A stretch of 64,000 nucleotides of DNA from Bryopsis sp. KO-2023 (GCA_030272585.1 BSYQ01000002.1:1364001-1428000), one strand, 5' to 3'; positions 26,834 to 38,133 are shown, counted from the stretch's first letter. A program made the numbers and translations. Notes: generated from the sequence alone by a model not told the origin.

Positions 26834-29074
26834 TCAAACAACGTTATCCTCAACCGCCCTGGGCTTCGAGGAGTGCGCGTGGAGCTTTTTCAAAGCTGCA
26901 TATTGCCGTGCTTGCAATATCCCTTCTAAAGAAAAATCCAAGATCCTCTTTCGATAAACATCTTTTTCCCAACCCAGCACCGAAAAATCTCCCTCAACGG
27001 TCGCGGTGTTTGGAAACGTGAAGGCAATATCGCCACAAAATCGTTGAAGGTTACTGAAACGATACCCAACAACAGCCCATGCATCGACAAAGGATATACT
27101 CTCTGATGATGAAATATCCAAGTGCTCCTTCAAAGGCTCCTCCACGTTGTACGCATTGCAAAGCGAGATAAAGTCCCTCCCAATCTTATGAACTTCAGAA
27201 CTCGTCATTTTCTTGAGCAACCTGGCTTCATGCTCGAGTAGGAAGGCGCTAAATTCTTCAGGGCTTGTATGAATGAGTTCGTGAGGTAAAACTGAGGGCA
27301 ACACATCGCATGGCTCGTTGTCGGAGTCCCGTCCTGCAACGATTTCGCTGATTCCATTCACTCCTTCGACAAACATCTTTGCAGTGGCTGCAACCAAAGA
27401 TTGTTGCGTGTCTTCATTGAGCTGTCCCAGCTCCCGGACTACCCAAATGTCGAAACCCTTGATGCAATCCCGTGCATCCTTGTGGCTCACCGCGAACCGA
27501 CCGCACACCTCAGGGCTGGAAGTGTCAACCCTTAAAACTTCGTCTCTCGTGAGCGGACCTTTAATTTGCATCATTCTTGCATATGTTCTTGTCAGGTTGT
27601 CAAGCGACCACCTTTGCTCCGAAAGCAAGGTTGTGTTTCCTTGCAAAGAAACAAACACTTTTTTGGCCTCCTCGGCAAATGCGTGCACTCCAAAGAGAAA
27701 AATCCACCACTCGATTGTTGGCATACACCTTGGCTTCTTGGCAGTGAAATGTTCCTTAAGCACTATAATATTCCTTGTCAACCAAGCGCATGTAGAATAC
27801 ATCGAAATCCATCGAGTATCCGCAAATCTCGGACAAGTGGAACGCATGGAAGTGACCAACGTTTGTTGTCTTCGGAGGTGACCAATTGTTGCGGTCAACG
27901 TCGACAAAAACTCCTCGTTTAGAGCCCTCTTGAAGACGCGTTGCATAACCAAATCCAGTTGGTGGAGACCGCACCAAACACGCACCAGTTTCCGATTTGT
28001 CTCCTCCTCAACAAGGGTAGCAAGTCCCCGAATGCAACCCGTCGTTGAGCGGGCTCCATCGGTGCAAACGCTTAATATAAAGTCTCGCCAATCGGGATGC
28101 AATACATCCATCAACCTCACAAGTGCATCGCACATTAATTCCCCACTGTGTTGATCAAACAACGGAATTGCAAAAAGATGAAAGTTATAAAGAGTGCCTT
28201 CCACTGCGAACCGAACTCTCACGTCCAAGTAGGACATTCCATGAATAGTAGAAGAGTCGAGAGCAAGAGAAAAACCGGTGACACCTCTCATACACTCACT
28301 GAGCATTTGCAGACCGTGGGCGCAAACCACCCTGATATAATCCGATGCTATCTTTTCCGTGCACCCTGAGTAGAAGGCCAAGCCTGTCTCATCTCGAACA
28401 AGTTGAACGGTACGAGCAGCAAGGCGAAATGAGGATCCCATTCCAACAATTCCAACAAGCAAATCAAATCGCTTGATGGTTTTAATGGTGACGGTGTACA
28501 CATGTGCCCCAATATTTCCTTCCTCGTCCCCACTCCCTTCGGACAACTCTTCCCTCTCAAACAAGCACATTGCACGAGAATGTGAAACCCCTTCAAAGTC
28601 ATCTGGGTGAAACAACATATCCCCAATAATGTCGTCCACAATTTGTGCATTCAGAATAAACCATCTGACAGTAGAAGAATACTCCAAATGAGAATCCAGT
28701 CTGTTGACAAAAGGAGTCGCAACTTTCTGAAAAAACTCGTCCTTTGCCGATTTGGAGCACAGCTCCTGATATTCTTTCCATGCCTTGGGATGTTCACGCT
28801 CCAAGTGCTTCGTGTAGAGATCAGTTCGGAACGTTGAAAAGTACTTCGGCCTCTCGGTTTTCTTCCTCTTCCTACCAGCTCCCCCATCTCCAGGCGACTC
28901 GCGACCGAACACCTCACAAAACTTGCAGATACAGGACGACACTTCGCCAGTATCCTGGTGACGCGCGGTAATCTTCAACCCAAACTGTGACATGTGACTT
29001 TGCTTGAAGGACATCAAAGTCTTCTTAGACTTCTTCTTTGGTGGCCGTAACACTGCATCTGATGGAGACGCCAT
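26834..29074 (-). CDS. hAT-family transposase (746 aa), intact
   Basis: Cuts and pastes the surrounding element. Visible in order: a basic N-terminus (PPKKKSKK), a BED-type zinc finger (Cys50-x2-Cys53, His90-x4-His95), an RNase H-like core with first Asp273 (ALDSST), second Asp339 (SVCTDGARSTTG) and the C-x2-H motif at 368-371 (WCGLHQLDLV), the TRW motif at 420-422, and a C-terminal hAT dimerisation segment with Glu694 (ATVEGDFSVLGWE), the likely third catalytic acid. The length suits the superfamily and there is no stop or frameshift. The ATG is followed directly by the NLS-like lysines, and the gene reads from near one TIR toward the other. Opposite-strand ORFs are shadows. Confidence 0.95.
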   Translation of the reverse strand: MASPSDAVLRPPKKKSKKTLMSFKQSHMSQFGLKITARHQDTGEVSSCICKFCEVFGRESPGDGGAGRKRKKTERPKYFSTFRTDLYTKHLEREHPKAWKEYQELCSKSAKDEFFQKVATPFVNRLDSHLEYSSTVRWFILNAQIVDDIIGDMLFHPDDFEGVSHSRAMCLFEREELSEGSGDEEGNIGAHVYTVTIKTIKRFDLLVGIVGMGSSFRLAARTVQLVRDETGLAFYSGCTEKIASDYIRVVCAHGLQMLSECMRGVTGFSLALDSSTIHGMSYLDVRVRFAVEGTLYNFHLFAIPLFDQHSGELMCDALVRLMDVLHPDWRDFILSVCTDGARSTTGCIRGLATLVEEETNRKLVRVWCGLHQLDLVMQRVFKRALNEEFLSTLTATIGHLRRQQTLVTSMRSTCPRFADTRWISMYSTCAWLTRNIIVLKEHFTAKKPRCMPTIEWWIFLFGVHAFAEEAKKVFVSLQGNTTLLSEQRWSLDNLTRTYARMMQIKGPLTRDEVLRVDTSSPEVCGRFAVSHKDARDCIKGFDIWVVRELGQLNEDTQQSLVAATAKMFVEGVNGISEIVAGRDSDNEPCDVLPSVLPHELIHTSPEEFSAFLLEHEARLLKKMTSSEVHKIGRDFISLCNAYNVEEPLKEHLDISSSESISFVDAWAVVGYRFSNLQRFCGDIAFTFPNTATVEGDFSVLGWEKDVYRKRILDFSLEGILQARQYAALKKLHAHSSKPRAVEDNVV

Positions 29075-29094
29075 TGGCGCTCAAGTCGACTGAC

Positions 29095-29420
29095 ACAACA
29101 AGGAGAACAAACGTGTCAAGGCTGAACCAGCAAGGGAAACAAACGTGTCGAGGCTGAACCACCAAGGGGAATGATTGAACCAGCAAGGAGAATAAGCGTG
29201 CCAACTTGACACTGCGAACTCGAGGACAACGAGCATGTCCAGTCTCAACGAGAACAAGCATACAACGAGCGTGTCAAGTCGACACTTTTCGTTACACCAA
29301 CAGCTGAGCTTTCACAGCCGAACTAGGTTCGCGAACACTCACTCCTTGACGGTTCGTTCTTTGCCTAGCAGACGTTGGGCCGAGACGGGTCGTTCTTTGC
29401 CTAGCAGATGTTGGGCCGAG
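29095..29420. repeat. Subterminal direct repeats of the hAT element
   Basis: Upstream of the transposase ATG lie loose repeats of a caaacgtgtc-aggctgaacca unit. Next comes a 36-bp direct duplication at 29350-29421 (tcgttctttgcctagcaga-gttgggccgagac). Subterminal repeats of this kind bind transposase in other hAT elements. Confidence 0.7.
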
Positions 29421-29467
29421 ACTATTCTTCAGTTTCCAATGGACACTGTTGTTCTTATATTAGACCA

Positions 29468-29535
29468 GAGAGTGTGCTGTGGAAATTGTGGTGGGACGCT
29501 GTATCGTCCCACCACAATTTCCACAGCACACTCTC
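29468..29535. repeat. Perfect 31-bp inverted repeat with 6-nt loop
   Basis: Arms 29468-29498 and 29505-29535 are exact reverse complements (gagagtgtgctgtggaaatt onward) around ctgtat. It lies inside the hAT element between the direct repeats and the CTGTGC array. Confidence 0.97.
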
Positions 29536-29617
29536 ACTACAGCCACGAAATTGGCACAAGACTAATTCGAATTATATGTTCTTACGAACTCATGATCAGA
29601 CATGGGCTGAGACCCCT

Positions 29618-29945
29618 GTGCACAGGACAGGACAGGACAGGACAGGACAGGACAGACTGTCTGTGCACAGGACAGGGTCGGACCTGTGCTGCACAGTCGC
29701 ACAGACTGCACAGCACAGCACAGGCACGGTCTGTGCAGTTTCTGTGCAGATTCTGTGCAGATTCTGTGCACAGTCTGTGCAGATTCTGTGCTGTTCTGTG
29801 CAGTCTGTGCGTCTGTGCGCACAGGTCCGACCCTGTTCCGTGCACGGACAGTCTGTGCTGTTCTGGCCTGTGCAATTCCGCTGCACAGGACAGACCTGCA
29901 CAGGGTGCACAGAACCCGTACAGAACCCTGTCCTGTGCAGCCCAT
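29618..29945. repeat. CTGTGCA-rich array inside the hAT element
   Basis: About 330 bp built from acaggac and ctgtgcag/ctgtgcac words on both strands. It begins with six or more acaggac units and continues as gattctgtgca repeats. The long ORFs on all frames here are by-products of the repeat. Confidence 0.9.
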
Positions 29946-30130
29946 GACTGCTCATGATCACATCTCCCAAGTTCGAACTTGATGCGCGTCACTGGGCGCT
30001 CACAGCGACCGATTTTGGCGGTTTTATGACCAAATTCGACTTCACTAAATACGGGAGTCTTGGAAAATAAAAAGTGGGAAAAGTGGGAAAATTCTGCAAA
30101 TTCCCGCGTTTGAAGATGCCTGCTTATAGG

Positions 30131-31400
30131 TGGGACGATTGTGCCGCACAAAAAGAAATATACAAGGAAAACAAAAATGAAAACGCCGTCACCACCACGG
30201 TCGAAACATGTCGAGGAAACCTCCCAGACAATGAATGGCACCCAATGGAAACCTCCCAGGCATTGGTGCATGTGAAAGGATCTTTCAACAAGAAATAACT
30301 TCTTCGTTTCGGGGTGAATTGTGGAATATAGTGCCCCGACTCTTGGTGGGTGGGTGAGTCCTCTCCTCGTCAAATCAATTGCTAAAAAAATGATATAAGA
30401 TGCTTACATGCTTTTAGCATTAAGAGCATTTTTACGACCTACTTTTTTTGTGTTCAAATTTTCATCAATTGCTCTCTTAAGCTTTTTGACACTCTTCCAA
30501 CCAACCAAACGCCGGACATTGTTGTTAAGCTCCACATCGGGCCCGAATCTACTTTGAACACACATGGATCATTGTTAGTCAACCTTCGATTTGCCTTCTT
30601 TTTTTATGCTCCTCGTTGCGCCGACATATGTTATCAGCTAGCTCCACAAATGAACACTTGCGGAGGGGAAAAAAATACAAATTCTTGACACTCTACATGG
30701 AAATTCATTAGGAATTGTTTACGTTAGGGATATGGTAACGCCTAAGAAGCGATTCTTGAAGTGGAAGTTGATTCGATACTCCCTCTTTAGATCTCTACAA
30801 GATAACACACATGATCAACAATCCACATATTTCCTCATTTGCATTTTATCGAACAAATACCTCGGGGTATTCGACACGCTTGAGCTTGTCGATAAAACTT
30901 AGTGAACAATTAAGCATAGATATGTACTTTTATCTCGAAAATGTCCATCTTTGGTTAGGTCCATTGTCAGCGTGGCTCTCATGCAATCTTTCATCTTATG
31001 TACAAGAAATTCATCAATATTGAAGGTCGTCCAGAAGTCACAAGAGTTATTTATTCCCGGTTGATTTATTCCCGCGCAAACTCCCTCCTCGAGAGCTCCG
31101 ACTTCCCTACAGTGGCGACTTGTAACCTCTGTCCATCCTTGTTGCGAATTTTAGAGTCTTGGGTTTTCTCCTGGGAAAAGCGAGTCTATTTCTGTTTGCA
31201 ACAAATTCTTAACATTGATTTACGGGTCAAACGTGGCTTCGACTTAAGTTAGATCCAATCCTCGGAGGTGTCGAGATGCCACTTACCCTTAAGAATGATC
31301 AAATCTCGTGGAGAAAGCTATACCCTTTCACGACGTCTTCGATAGTGTGTATGGCACAATCAAAACAATTGAGCCTACATCGCAACGACTACGAACAGCT
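30131..31400. other. No gene recognised
   Basis: Right flank of the hAT element, with only short chance ORFs. Confidence 0.4.
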
Positions 31401-31402
31401 AA

Positions 31403-31891
31403 TCACCCCCTCGAAACTACACCAAGGCCCACTCCAACCTCTCGTAAAATAGAACCCAATCGCTTTTTAATATTTCTACGAGAGGAATCATAAAACCCTT
31501 CCAAGCATGATACGAACTTTGCACAAACAGGACACAAGGGTGGTTGCTTGTTCCGACACTTATTGCAAACAATGTATTTGTTCGTCCCAACAATCTTTCT
31601 TGCTCCAACTTTTGCATTTGGGCACAACTTGAAGAAAGGCAGCTCAGCCCGGTCATCGATATCTACCCCATCCTTCACATCCCACACCGTATCCGACCGA
31701 ATATCAGGGTGGTAATAGCGTGATGTCCCAAAAAGAACGCAAAACAACATGTAAAATATCGCACGATTTGCGTATTTATTCACACATTCCTTGTAAGCTT
31801 TAGCGCCTTCGTCATGCAAAACTGACGACCTTTCGTCAGGAGCATGTTCTAGACCACACTTTCCACATGTTTGACTTCGACGTGGACGCAC
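31403..31891 (-). CDS. Hypothetical Cys-rich protein (162 aa)
   Basis: No family recognised. The ORF contains C-x2-C pairs at the N-terminus (TCGKCGLEHAP) and in the C-terminal half (CNKC, then PPLCPVCAKF), a layout that could bind zinc. The middle has a hydrophobic/aromatic patch (AIFYMLFCVLFG). The start has no upstream support and the C-terminus is basic and ragged. A copy of a dispersed repeat lies just upstream (32001-32191), so it may be a transposon-derived fragment. Composition is more protein-like than that of neighbouring ORFs. Confidence 0.35.
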   Translation of the reverse strand: MRPRRSQTCGKCGLEHAPDERSSVLHDEGAKAYKECVNKYANRAIFYMLFCVLFGTSRYYHPDIRSDTVWDVKDGVDIDDRAELPFFKLCPNAKVGARKIVGTNKYIVCNKCRNKQPPLCPVCAKFVSCLEGFYDSSRRNIKKRLGSILREVGVGLGVVSRG

Positions 31892-32000
31892 AACACTTCA
31901 CTTTAAAACCCGTTCACAGCTTGAAACTCTCCCAAAAAAACCCAGCTTGTGTATCCCTCTCCGAACATTGCAACGGAAAATGGTTAGTCAAGATCCAAAA

Positions 32001-32191
32001 GAGATCGAGCTTTTCAACCTCCGTCAATATTTCTAAAAACCGTCTAGAAAAGATGAACTTCGAAAATCATAATCTTCTACGATACGGCAAGTTTTGTCTA
32101 AAAACATTTCTGGGGTGAACGGGAATCATATCTACTTTCAACCACAGAAAACTTTTCAATGTGACTTTTTTTAAATCTTTTCACCACCTCA
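32001..32191 (+). repeat. Dispersed repeat, copy 2
   Basis: Second copy of the element at 16035-16223. It lies upstream of the minus-strand Cys-rich ORF at 31403-31891. No ends or target duplications could be defined. Confidence 0.85.
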
Positions 32192-32404
32192 AGTGGTGAA
32201 AAGATAGATTGTCAAGATTGTCAAGTGTCGACAATCTTCCATGAGCTTCGTGACACTCTCTTGTTATGCCATCGTAAATTTTGTTCTCATCCAAGATTCA
32301 ACCTGAACAGATGCGATGTTTTTCTTTTTGTGAGTCGGTTAGGGGGTTTACTTAGTAATCGAGCGCGAGAGGGTGCCTCACCCACATGGGTGTGGGTGTC
32401 TCTA

Positions 32405-32515
32405 TATATGTGAGGTGAAGGACTCGAACCTCCTAACTTCCTATTCACAACAAAGTCACTTGACAAGGTCGAGTATCGTATCTCCCAAAGCTCAGCATCT
32501 ATCAACGTCGCGTTC
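32405..32515 (-). repeat. tRNA-like sequence (possible SINE head)
   Basis: On the minus strand, GGTTCGAGTCC (B box; 32420-32430) follows an A-box-like tgagctttgggag about 60 nt upstream. No full cloverleaf forms, so it is not a tRNA gene. Confidence 0.35.
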
Positions 32516-33045
32516 CAAGACATGTCGCTTTTTGATTTTTCTTAAATCATAGCGTTCTTCTCCTCCAACATATCTTTTTGCCGCCCACTTTGGTCCTTGA
32601 AAACCTATTTGTGTAAAAAGAAAAAAAACAACGCGAAACCTCAACCTAATACTAAAGAGAGATATGATCCACTTCTCTAGCATCAGCTTCAACACGTGAG
32701 CGTATTGAGGATATCAATATTCTATTATTGAGCATATACAGAGCTTCCTTGATTCGGTGCAGGCCAAAGGTATTTTCGAGTTGGACATTTTGTAGAAACG
32801 GAGTGAAATGCGGCAACCTAGAAAAGATAACGGGGAACTCGACGGTGTAACCAAGAAAATACGCATATTTCAGTTGGATTCCGGATCTTTCATGCTACAT
32901 GCATATATATATATAGAGAGAGCTGCTTGGCGTTGCTCCATGGTTCGTTCTGTTATCACGTGACGCATTGGTTCATTTCTCCTCATCGGATACTCATTAT
33001 CATCTAGCCTACACATGGCAACATCGAAGTCCTTGGGCTAGCGAT

Positions 33046-33441
33046 TCATGTGAGCAGGTCTGGGCGGTGTTGATCCGTAACCCTTGGGTCATGTTTTTTC
33101 TTCTCCTCTCCTACATTGGCTAAAGGTCTATTGCTGTCCACGGGGTCTATTATGGTGATAAGATCCGCCACATTCCCATCCGTAGCGGGGGGGGGGGGGG
33201 GGTCCTTGCGCCTGAGCAGGTCGCCACTTGAGGGCAACGACATAAGACAACTATAGAGCTTTATCAGTTGTTCTTCAATTTGAGAACAAAACGGTGCTTG
33301 ACCAAATTTCTTATGAGCCATCTGCTTGGTAGTAAGGTGAAAAACAAACGCCCTCCTCCTGTACCCTGTGCACTTAGTGTGCTCCACTGTTATGGTGTCA
33401 CAAGCGCTACATCCACCCCCTTTCCCTCCTAGCTGTAACAC
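33046..33441 (-). CDS. Hypothetical Cys/His-containing ORF (131 aa)
   Basis: Starts GGKGGGCSACDTITVEHTKC and then has RRAFVFHLTTKQMAHKKFG and FCSQIEEQL. The Cys and His spacing could suit a zinc knuckle, but no family is recognised. The ORF is interrupted by a poly-G/poly-Pro run (33187-33202) and lies just outside the 6.1-kb hAT element. It may be a relic. Confidence 0.22.
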   Translation of the reverse strand: MLQLGGKGGGCSACDTITVEHTKCTGYRRRAFVFHLTTKQMAHKKFGQAPFCSQIEEQLIKLYSCLMSLPSSGDLLRRKDPPPPPATDGNVADLITIIDPVDSNRPLANVGEEKKKHDPRVTDQHRPDLLT

Positions 33442-34429
33442 CCTTCATCAAGGAAATCCTTCCTCTTCGAATTGTTTGACCTAAGCATTGAGCCTTCACG
33501 CTTTCTTAAACAAGATGCAAGAAGAATAAGCCTCCTTACCTCGCCAAAACAAACTGATGTTTTCGTCAAGTAAAATGATTCCGCTTTTGGTTGAGGGGGG
33601 GTCACAACATCAAAGACACATCGGCATACTATGGATCTGATCGATCTTCTAAAACCAAGGTAACATCAGGTCAGACCAGTGATCCAACCTGATAACCGCG
33701 TCCCAGAACCGATATTAGTAATGATCGTTTTTTTTTTTTTTTTTTTTTTCGTTTTGTGCTGATCGGTGATCGTGATCGTGATCGGCCGATCAAATGTTGA
33801 TCGTGATCGTGATCGGTTTACCGATCACCGATCAAAACAGCGAAACCGATCACGATCACGATCAAGCGCCTCGACCTGTCGGCACTTGATCGGCCGTTTT
33901 TGAACGGTGTGATCGTGATCAGTCGATCCTGATCGGATGCAGGCAGGTTCGATCATGATCGGTTGATCGGCACATCAGTGCGGTTTGCCGATGTAGTCGG
34001 TCCGCCAGGGATGAAACCGATAATCACAACCGATCAAATCAAGCGTTAGTTAGGACGTGTCGTAGTTGTGTGGGTCTCGAATATATCGACCTGCCCTCGT
34101 AGACTTCACCACCCGCTCCTTTCCTTTTGTTATTTCGTGCGTTTCTTTTTTTGTTGTTTCCTTCGCCACCACCAGACCTGAGCCCCTGGCCTGAACTGGC
34201 CGCTGCTAAAATGACCTGAAAGCGCGGTCGTACGTGGACGCGATTGAGCGCAGACCTGATCTGTGCTTTCCCGTCGGCTTTCGTATCCGCCACAAAGATG
34301 CCGAACAGATCTACCTGCACCTGCTCACACTCCGGCTCCACTTCGGTCTCAGTTTGATAAGGATTTGTCGCTGATTTGTTGCTAGCCGTTCTAGGGTTTG
34401 TTTTAACAGTATCTGTTCTTTTTTCACAG

Positions 34430-35718
34430 GGACCTTTTCTGAGGGCTGAAAGTGCTCTAGACTCCGCCCTGGGTGACGACCACCACGCCGTGTACCTGCT
34501 CCGAGCCCACGGAGAGTTGAACCCTCCAGTGCGTGCTGTGGACCAGGTTCTCGACACAATCACGGTGCTACCACCCGGTCTGGGCCGCTCAAGGGGTTTC
34601 ACGCTTCTGAACCAGGACCCGGCCTACCCTTATAGCGTTCCAACTGGTGAGAAGTGAAGCAGGAACTGGATTTGTTGTTGTATTTCTTGTATTTGTTTTC
34701 CCCCCAAAATTTGTGAATCAGGAACTGAATTTGTTGTTGTATTTCTTGTATTTGTTTTCCCAAAAAAATTTGCATATGTTTTTTTTGTAGAACTGCTCCC
34801 GGAAAAAGGGCTGGTGGGGCATCTGGATCAGATCCGACGAGAGGTGGATGCCATGCACCTGAAGGATCTGCGACGGAGCAGCACATTCCAATTGGATCGA
34901 TCTGCAAGTAGAAGCACCTGAAGCACCTGCCGACACAGGTGTGGAGTTGTTTGGAACATTAGTGGCCCTTGAGGCATTATGTTGCTTTTGGTATTGTTGT
35001 TGCTAATGGACAAACTCCGTATTCATATTCAGAGAGTGAAGCGTGGTGGACTGCATATGAACCTAAAGTCGGAGGAGGCAGTGGATCGGGGACTGAACCT
35101 GATGAACCTGAACCTTAAGTCACCCGCGTAGGTGGTGGTAGGGGCCCTCCACCTGGTCAGCCCCGAGGACCCCCCCCAAACATGATCCGACCTGGTCAGC
35201 CGCAAACAAACCGCACAGGATGGGAATTTGGCGGGGGTGGTGATCAAGGATGGAGAGGTGGTGCAGAGTTTGGCGGGGGTGGTGCGCAACGAATGAGAGG
35301 TGGTGCAGAGTTTGGCGGGGGTGGTGAGCAACGAATGAGAGGTGGTGCAGACCCGATCGGACCCAGGCCTGCAGACCCCAGACCTGAACACATGAACCGT
35401 TGGCCGATGGACTTCGATGGGCATCAATGCGAAGAAGACGACTACGGGTACCCGGTCAGAAGAGGAAGGACGATGATCCGGGTCATGTCAGATCGGAGCA
35501 GGGAGCAGCACAGATCTGCACAGAGGGAACGGATCCAGATGGTTACCGAGTACGCCTTTTTCCCAGACTATCAGGTTCAGTTCCCCATCACCTTCGCCAG
35601 CAACAGTGACCTTCTACAATTTCTTCAGAATGTGTATCTGGAGAACTCATACAGCCTCCACAGGATCCGAGAAGCATTGTTTCTTCACGATATCCGTATA
35701 GATGAGAGGCATGTCTAG
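34430..35718 (+). CDS. Second gene of the 6.1-kb hAT element (unknown function)
   Basis: Exon-like pieces: 34430-34646 (acceptor ttcacag, donor gtgaga; ALDSALGDDHHAVYLLRAHG and LPPGLGRSRGF), 34791-34908 (acceptor tttgtag, donor gtagaa; in phase; EKGLVGHLDQIRREVDAMHL) and one from about 35033 (WWTAYEPKVGGG). That last piece meets a stop near 35119. A further open frame follows to 35718: Pro/Gly-rich, then three 14-residue repeats (EFGGGGAQRMRGGA type), then a compact C-terminus (YAFFPDYQVQFPITFASNSD, then HRIREALFLHDI). The stop may be a mutation or a missed intron. No domain is recognised. It is not a transposase and converges on the transposase gene. Confidence 0.45.
34660..34775. repeat. 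Direct duplication in an intron of the second hAT gene
   Basis: Two tandem copies of a unit of about 60 bp (caggaactg-atttgttgttg, then tatttcttgtatttgttttcc). Confidence 0.85.
35224..35352 (+). repeat. 42-bp coding tandem repeat
   Basis: Three units encode the Gly-rich 14-residue repeats of the second hAT gene. The last two are nearly identical. Confidence 0.85.
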
Positions 35719-36209
35719 CGTGATCTCGACACTGGACCCGTACATTTTGCGAACCGTCCTGCAGACAAGAGTGTCGTGTATCGGGTCAGAGGTGTTTTTC
35801 TAGGTGGTCCGCTCCATGAGGAGCAGGAGCCTCCCCCCAACCAATGGTGAACCCCAAACCTGATCTGATCTTATCTGGACCTTCACAACTGATTGGGTTT
35901 TGAATTTGACGCTGTTTTTGATTCGTGTGTTTTCTGGGGCTGCCGTGCTTTTTTTTCCGAGGATCTGTTCAGTTTTTTGTGCACGGGAGTTGTAATGAAC
36001 ATGGTGATCTTATGAGCCACATTTCTGTTTTGTTCGGTGGTCATGTGCTTGGATTGTATGGACTTATGGGCTTTGGTGTAAGAATGTTTTCTGATTATTT
36101 GCTGCTCAGCCCTGAGTTATGTGTTTTGGAGTCTTAAGGGTTGGAATTTCCAACCTGGAAATGATTCATAACTGTTAAGACACTTTTGAAGTTCTGAAAT
36201 CTTGTTTAC

Positions 36210-36350
36210 ATCTCCAAAAAAAACAGGCTAGATCATTTAAAAAAAAAAAAACAGGCCAGATCATATCAAAGAAAAAAACAAGCCAGATCATATCAAAAAA
36301 AAAACATCATATGAAAAAAAACACAACATATAAAAAAAAACAGGTCAGCA
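36210..36350. repeat. A-rich tandem repeat
   Basis: About five irregular copies of an aaacaggccagatcatatca unit separated by A runs, between the two convergent genes of the hAT element. Confidence 0.75.
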
Positions 36351-37952
36351 GAACATATCAGAACATGTATACCCAGCACCCACCCATCCAAGAAGAACCA
36401 AGGCAAAACAGGACAGAACAGATCATTCACTGAGCATATGCAGATTGTCCCGGATCAAGGTCAGATCCCGCACTTTGGACACCTCCATCTGCCTCCTGCG
36501 CTTGTTGAGCTGATGTCCATTCACACTGAACATCCGCTCAACAGAGGCGCTGGAGGCAGGGATGCAGAGGTATTCCGCAGCCACCGCCGAAACTGTTGGG
36601 AACACAATTTGGTGTACCCTCCACCAATCCAGAACAGATGCAGTACTTTGAATCACTCTTCTCACCCCACAAAATCTGTTCCACTCCTCAGACAAAGAAC
36701 CGCCCGGACCAGAAGGAGGAGGACACACACTCAGCCAGTCCCGTTCTGGATTCTCACTTTTCTTTTTTTTCCTTCGATCTCCTCGTTCGCGGTGAGGGGG
36801 AACTGTTGGGTTGTTTTCTGATCTGCCCTGGTATTCCTCCATCAGGTGCACGCACTCCTTCAGCACATCTGCAACCCACTGATCAGGCCTGGGATATTGG
36901 TGCACCAGTTTTGGAAAGCCTCCCCGGGATCCCCACAGATACCGAGTCAGCTCAGGGTCGTCCAGTGCCAGGCGGGTCGGATCCAGATGCTGCATGCACC
37001 CCACTGCCAGGAGCCATTCGGGGTCATCGAATTCCTTGTCCATGAAGGTGCGGAGTTTGTCCCGAAAGGCTGTCACATTTTGATCCTGAAACACCATGGC
37101 GTCTATCGCAGCGCTGATCCGGGCCATGAGCATCAGAACGGCACTGCCCGTAACCTTTTTTTCTGCCTCCAATACTTTCGTGGCTTCCTTGTACGGCTTC
37201 AGAGTGTGGTACAATTCCAGCAGGGTACTCCAGTCTTCAGAGCTGAGCATGTATTGGGGGGGAAGGAGTTCAAGGAGCTTGATCAAATCAGGTTTCAGGA
37301 TCAGAAACCGATGTATCATATACCAGGTTGAATTCCAGCGGGTCTCCACTTCCAAGGTCAGTCTCAGCACTTTCTGTGATCTCCGAACAGGTCCAGGGCA
37401 GTCGGCAGGTTCCTCCACATCATCCAGATCGTCGGGACAAGGTTCTTCATCGCTTGAATACATCCGGTCAGGTGCTGTTTGGACAGCATGCTCCTGACTC
37501 AGGTCTTCGTTCTCACTAGCCTCCTCTTCTGGAGCATCCACAATCTGAACCTCCTCCTCTAAATCTACAGGCAGGGTCTGATCAACCATGCTGATGCCTA
37601 CCCCTGAGGCACCCGTCGATGAAGCGATCTGATCAGCCACCAATTGATCAGCCACCAATTGGCGGGCAGCCTGGGCACGTTGTGCTTCCTGTTGAGCTCG
37701 TTCTGTCTCCACCCGACTGATCTAAAACTCCTTTAGCTTTTCCCAATGAGTGGAGGCACCCATGACGGTCCTGCAGATGTAGTGTACCCTGGTCACTAGG
37801 CTGTTCAGATCAGTTGGGGCGTGCTTCAAGGCTTTCTTGACCCCAAGGTTGATCCGGTGGGTGCCGCATCCGTGCCAGTCGTGTTGATCGCCCTGCTCGC
37901 AAGCGAGACCCATCCGGGCCTTATGATCTGTTACTATCATAGTTCTGCCGAT

Positions 37953-38028
37953 GTCGTTTTTGCGACAACGACAACGGCTGTTAACGGTGTTAACGGTTAA
38001 CGGCCGTTGTCGTTGTCGCAAAAACGAC
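37953..38028. repeat. Inverted repeat (26-bp arms) within the hAT transposase
   Basis: Arms 37953-37978 and 38003-38028 (gtcgtttttgcgacaacgac type) are perfect reverse complements around gttaac-containing DNA. Absent from any normal transposase frame, so probably inserted or expanded. Confidence 0.9.
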
Positions 38029-38133
38029 GTCGACACGACTCTGATAGATTTTCCAATGATGGGATGTGGGTGCGAGGACTGGGAGCTATCAAAGTGTGAG
38101 TGAAATCCGCTCTTTATTGAGTGTGGAGTGATG

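Larger units (their letters stand above)
26592..30122 (-). mobile_element. Complete autonomous-type hAT transposon (3531 bp)
   Basis: Bounded by the exact 8-bp duplication CTTATAGG (26584-26591 and 30123-30130). The TIRs read CAGGCATCTACAAACGCGGG at the left and CAGGCATCTTCAAACGCGGG inward from the right. Beyond them both ends carry gtgggaaaagtggga-type words. One ORF (transposase, minus strand) fills the left two thirds. The right third holds direct repeats, a 31-bp perfect hairpin and a long CTGTGC-rich array. The matching duplications and open transposase point to a recent insertion. Confidence 0.95.

Noticed and set aside
27318..27922. 187-aa and 118-aa plus-strand ORFs
   Set aside because: Shadows opposite the intact hAT transposase.
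29235..30373. Several overlapping ORFs of 98-263 aa rich in Cys, Thr and Ser
   Set aside because: They are translations of the CTGTGCA array on both strands; all frames stay open because of the repeat.
33720..34030. Iterated GATCGTGATCGG words as a replication origin or regulatory iteron
   Set aside because: They lie just inside the TIRs of a hAT element and recur in its small derivative, so they are subterminal repeats.
34039..34602. 187-aa minus-strand ORF
   Set aside because: Antisense to the exon 34430-34646 of the second hAT gene, which has matching splice sites and phase on the plus strand.
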